A stretch of 64,000 bases of DNA. Source: Dehalococcoidia bacterium. GTDB taxonomy: Bacteria > Chloroflexota > Dehalococcoidia > Lucifugimonadales > Lucifugimonadaceae. Below are positions 63,138 to 64,000 of this stretch, one piece after another. Location: the NCBI GenBank assembly GCA_022819585.1, contig JAJEGY010000039.1, positions 41,344 to 105,343 on the forward strand. The letters run 5' to 3'. Position 1 is the stretch's first letter. Each line of letters begins with the position of its first letter. The notes under the pieces were generated by a model. The model did not search any database, was not told where the DNA came from, and saw only the letters and a list, made by a program, of their open reading frames with translations. A program made the position numbers and the translations under genes.

Positions 63138-64000
63138 TCAGATCCGCCTAGCTACCCTCAATTTGGCACTACGGCTACGTGGGTTGGCTTCTACTTCCGA
63201 TGCCGTCGGCGTCAATGCACCGTTGATAACGGCCTCCAATGTCGGCACATGATTGCACGTGCAGACGGGAGATCGACGACTCTCGACATCGCAGACACAG
63301 TCGGATGCGGCTGTGCGAATGAAGTTTTTCACAATCCTGTCTTCCAAAGAATGGTAAGAAATCACGACTATCCGTCCACCTATTCCCGTTACATTCACTG
63401 CCTGTTCCAGTCCGGTCCTCAAAGCTGTCATCTCGTCGTTGACCGCGATCCGCAGGGCCTGAAACGTCTTCGTTGCCGAGTGAATGTTGCTGCGGCCACG
63501 TGGCTTCGCTGCCGAGATTACCTCGGCAAGTTGCAGAGAATCCTTAATCGGACGGTTTCGGACGATCGCAGACGCGATGCGGCGCGAAGCCCTTTCGTCG
63601 CCAAAGCGGAAGATAAGATCGCCAAGCTCTCTTTCTGAATACGTATTAACGATGTGATTCGCGTCTACATTGCCGATGGCCGAAAACCTCATGTCTAGCG
63701 GATCGGACCTTCGGAAAGAAAATCCACGGGTCTCCCGGTCAAGTTGCAAGGATGAAACGCCGAGGTCCATCAAGACACCATGCACTGGCGCGAATCCGTA
63801 ACGCGTAGCGACAGCCTGCATTTCGACGAAGTTTTCGTTGACCAGTCGGACGGTTGAACCGAACTCGGCGAGGCGCGCCTTCGCAGATGCTATGGCCTCG
63901 GGGTCGGCATCGATGCCCATCAGCTGCCCGCCAGGTGAGGCGGCGCGGAGTATCGCGCGCGCGTGCCCGCCTTCGCCAACTGTAGCGTCGATGTATCGCC
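63138..64000 (-). CDS. rsmH: 16S rRNA (cytosine1402-N4)-methyltransferase, start cut off
   Basis: RsmH/MraW methylates N4 of C1402 in 16S rRNA. The reading frame continues to the right edge, where YIDATVGEGGHARAIL gives the AdoMet-binding start, then MGIDADPEAI, GVLMDLGVSSLQLD, GFSFRRSDPLDMRF, TFQALRIAVNDEM and SYHSLEDRIVKNF. Only the first few residues are missing. It heads the division gene group, as in the dcw cluster. Confidence 0.95.
   Translation of the reverse strand, partial: RYIDATVGEGGHARAILRAASPGGQLMGIDADPEAIASAKARLAEFGSTVRLVNENFVEMQAVATRYGFAPVHGVLMDLGVSSLQLDRETRGFSFRRSDPLDMRFSAIGNVDANHIVNTYSERELGDLIFRFGDERASRRIASAIVRNRPIKDSLQLAEVISAAKPRGRSNIHSATKTFQALRIAVNDEMTALRTGLEQAVNVTGIGGRIVVISYHSLEDRIVKNFIRTAASDCVCDVESRRSPVCTCNHVPTLEAVINGALTPTASEVEANPRSRSAKLRVARRI

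Noticed and set aside
1..64000. CRISPR array, IS element, prophage or rRNA/tRNA genes
   Set aside because: No regularly spaced repeats, transposase, integrase, phage structural genes or recognisable rRNA/tRNA sequences were seen in either direction.

Overview
The window is a bacterial chromosome segment carrying about 58 supportable protein genes. Gene content (class II B12-dependent ribonucleotide reductase, FtsA/FtsZ directly beside rsmH, enolase-superfamily sugar-acid genes, a long SecD, an FmdB zinc ribbon) would fit a Chloroflexota lineage of the Dehalococcoidia/SAR202 kind, but no rRNA or tRNA is present, so this placement is an inference only. The plus strand is strongly C/A-rich over about 1-27 kb whichever strand is coding, near balance over 27-44 kb, and G/T-rich from about 44 kb on, the pattern expected around a replication switch point.

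Layout. 0-10.4 kb: mdh, a complete MvaI/BcnI-like type II restriction-modification pair, the riboflavin operon ribD-ribE-ribBA-ribH (minus strand), and a large single-chain restriction-modification gene broken by an in-frame TAA. 10.4-20.9 kb: accessory region with a BrnT/BrnA-type and a VapB/VapC-type toxin-antitoxin pair, each with a palindromic operator, a sugar-acid catabolic set (enolase-superfamily enzyme, FGGY kinase, MFS transporter, HpcH/HpaI aldolase, two paralogous NHL-propeller proteins), an Mrr-type endonuclease and a DinB-like protein. 20.9-22.0 kb: an unexplained 1.1-kb stretch with a good sigma70 promoter and many hairpins. 22-27.3 kb: rpsP, a KH protein, yebC, nadC, dtd, fmdB and a DUF255 protein.

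27.3-43.6 kb holds the most notable feature. A thioredoxin/NHL-propeller protein (NHLRC2-like) is interrupted by an in-frame TGA exactly where homologues carry the nucleophilic Cys of the CCINC active site. A perfect 7-bp hairpin with an AGUU loop begins 18 nt after the TGA, within the range for bacterial SECIS elements, and the selenocysteine elongation factor gene selB lies 12 kb away. This is best read as one selenoprotein with a UxxC redox centre. The same block has a divergent FtsZ-like GTPase facing a PD-(D/E)XK protein across a palindrome, plus holA, a YchF-like GTPase and hemW.

43.6-64 kb is mostly minus-strand housekeeping: a zincin, nfo, secDF, def, priA (with a dispersed palindromic repeat inserted in frame), rplS, proC, a plus-strand ABC-2 exporter, pdxA, the NrdR-controlled nrdR-nrdJ pair, and ftsZ, ftsA and the start-truncated rsmH at the right edge. 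A family of GC-rich palindromic repeats recurs at 5.2, 7.0-7.2, 21.3, 50.2 and 51.9 kb.
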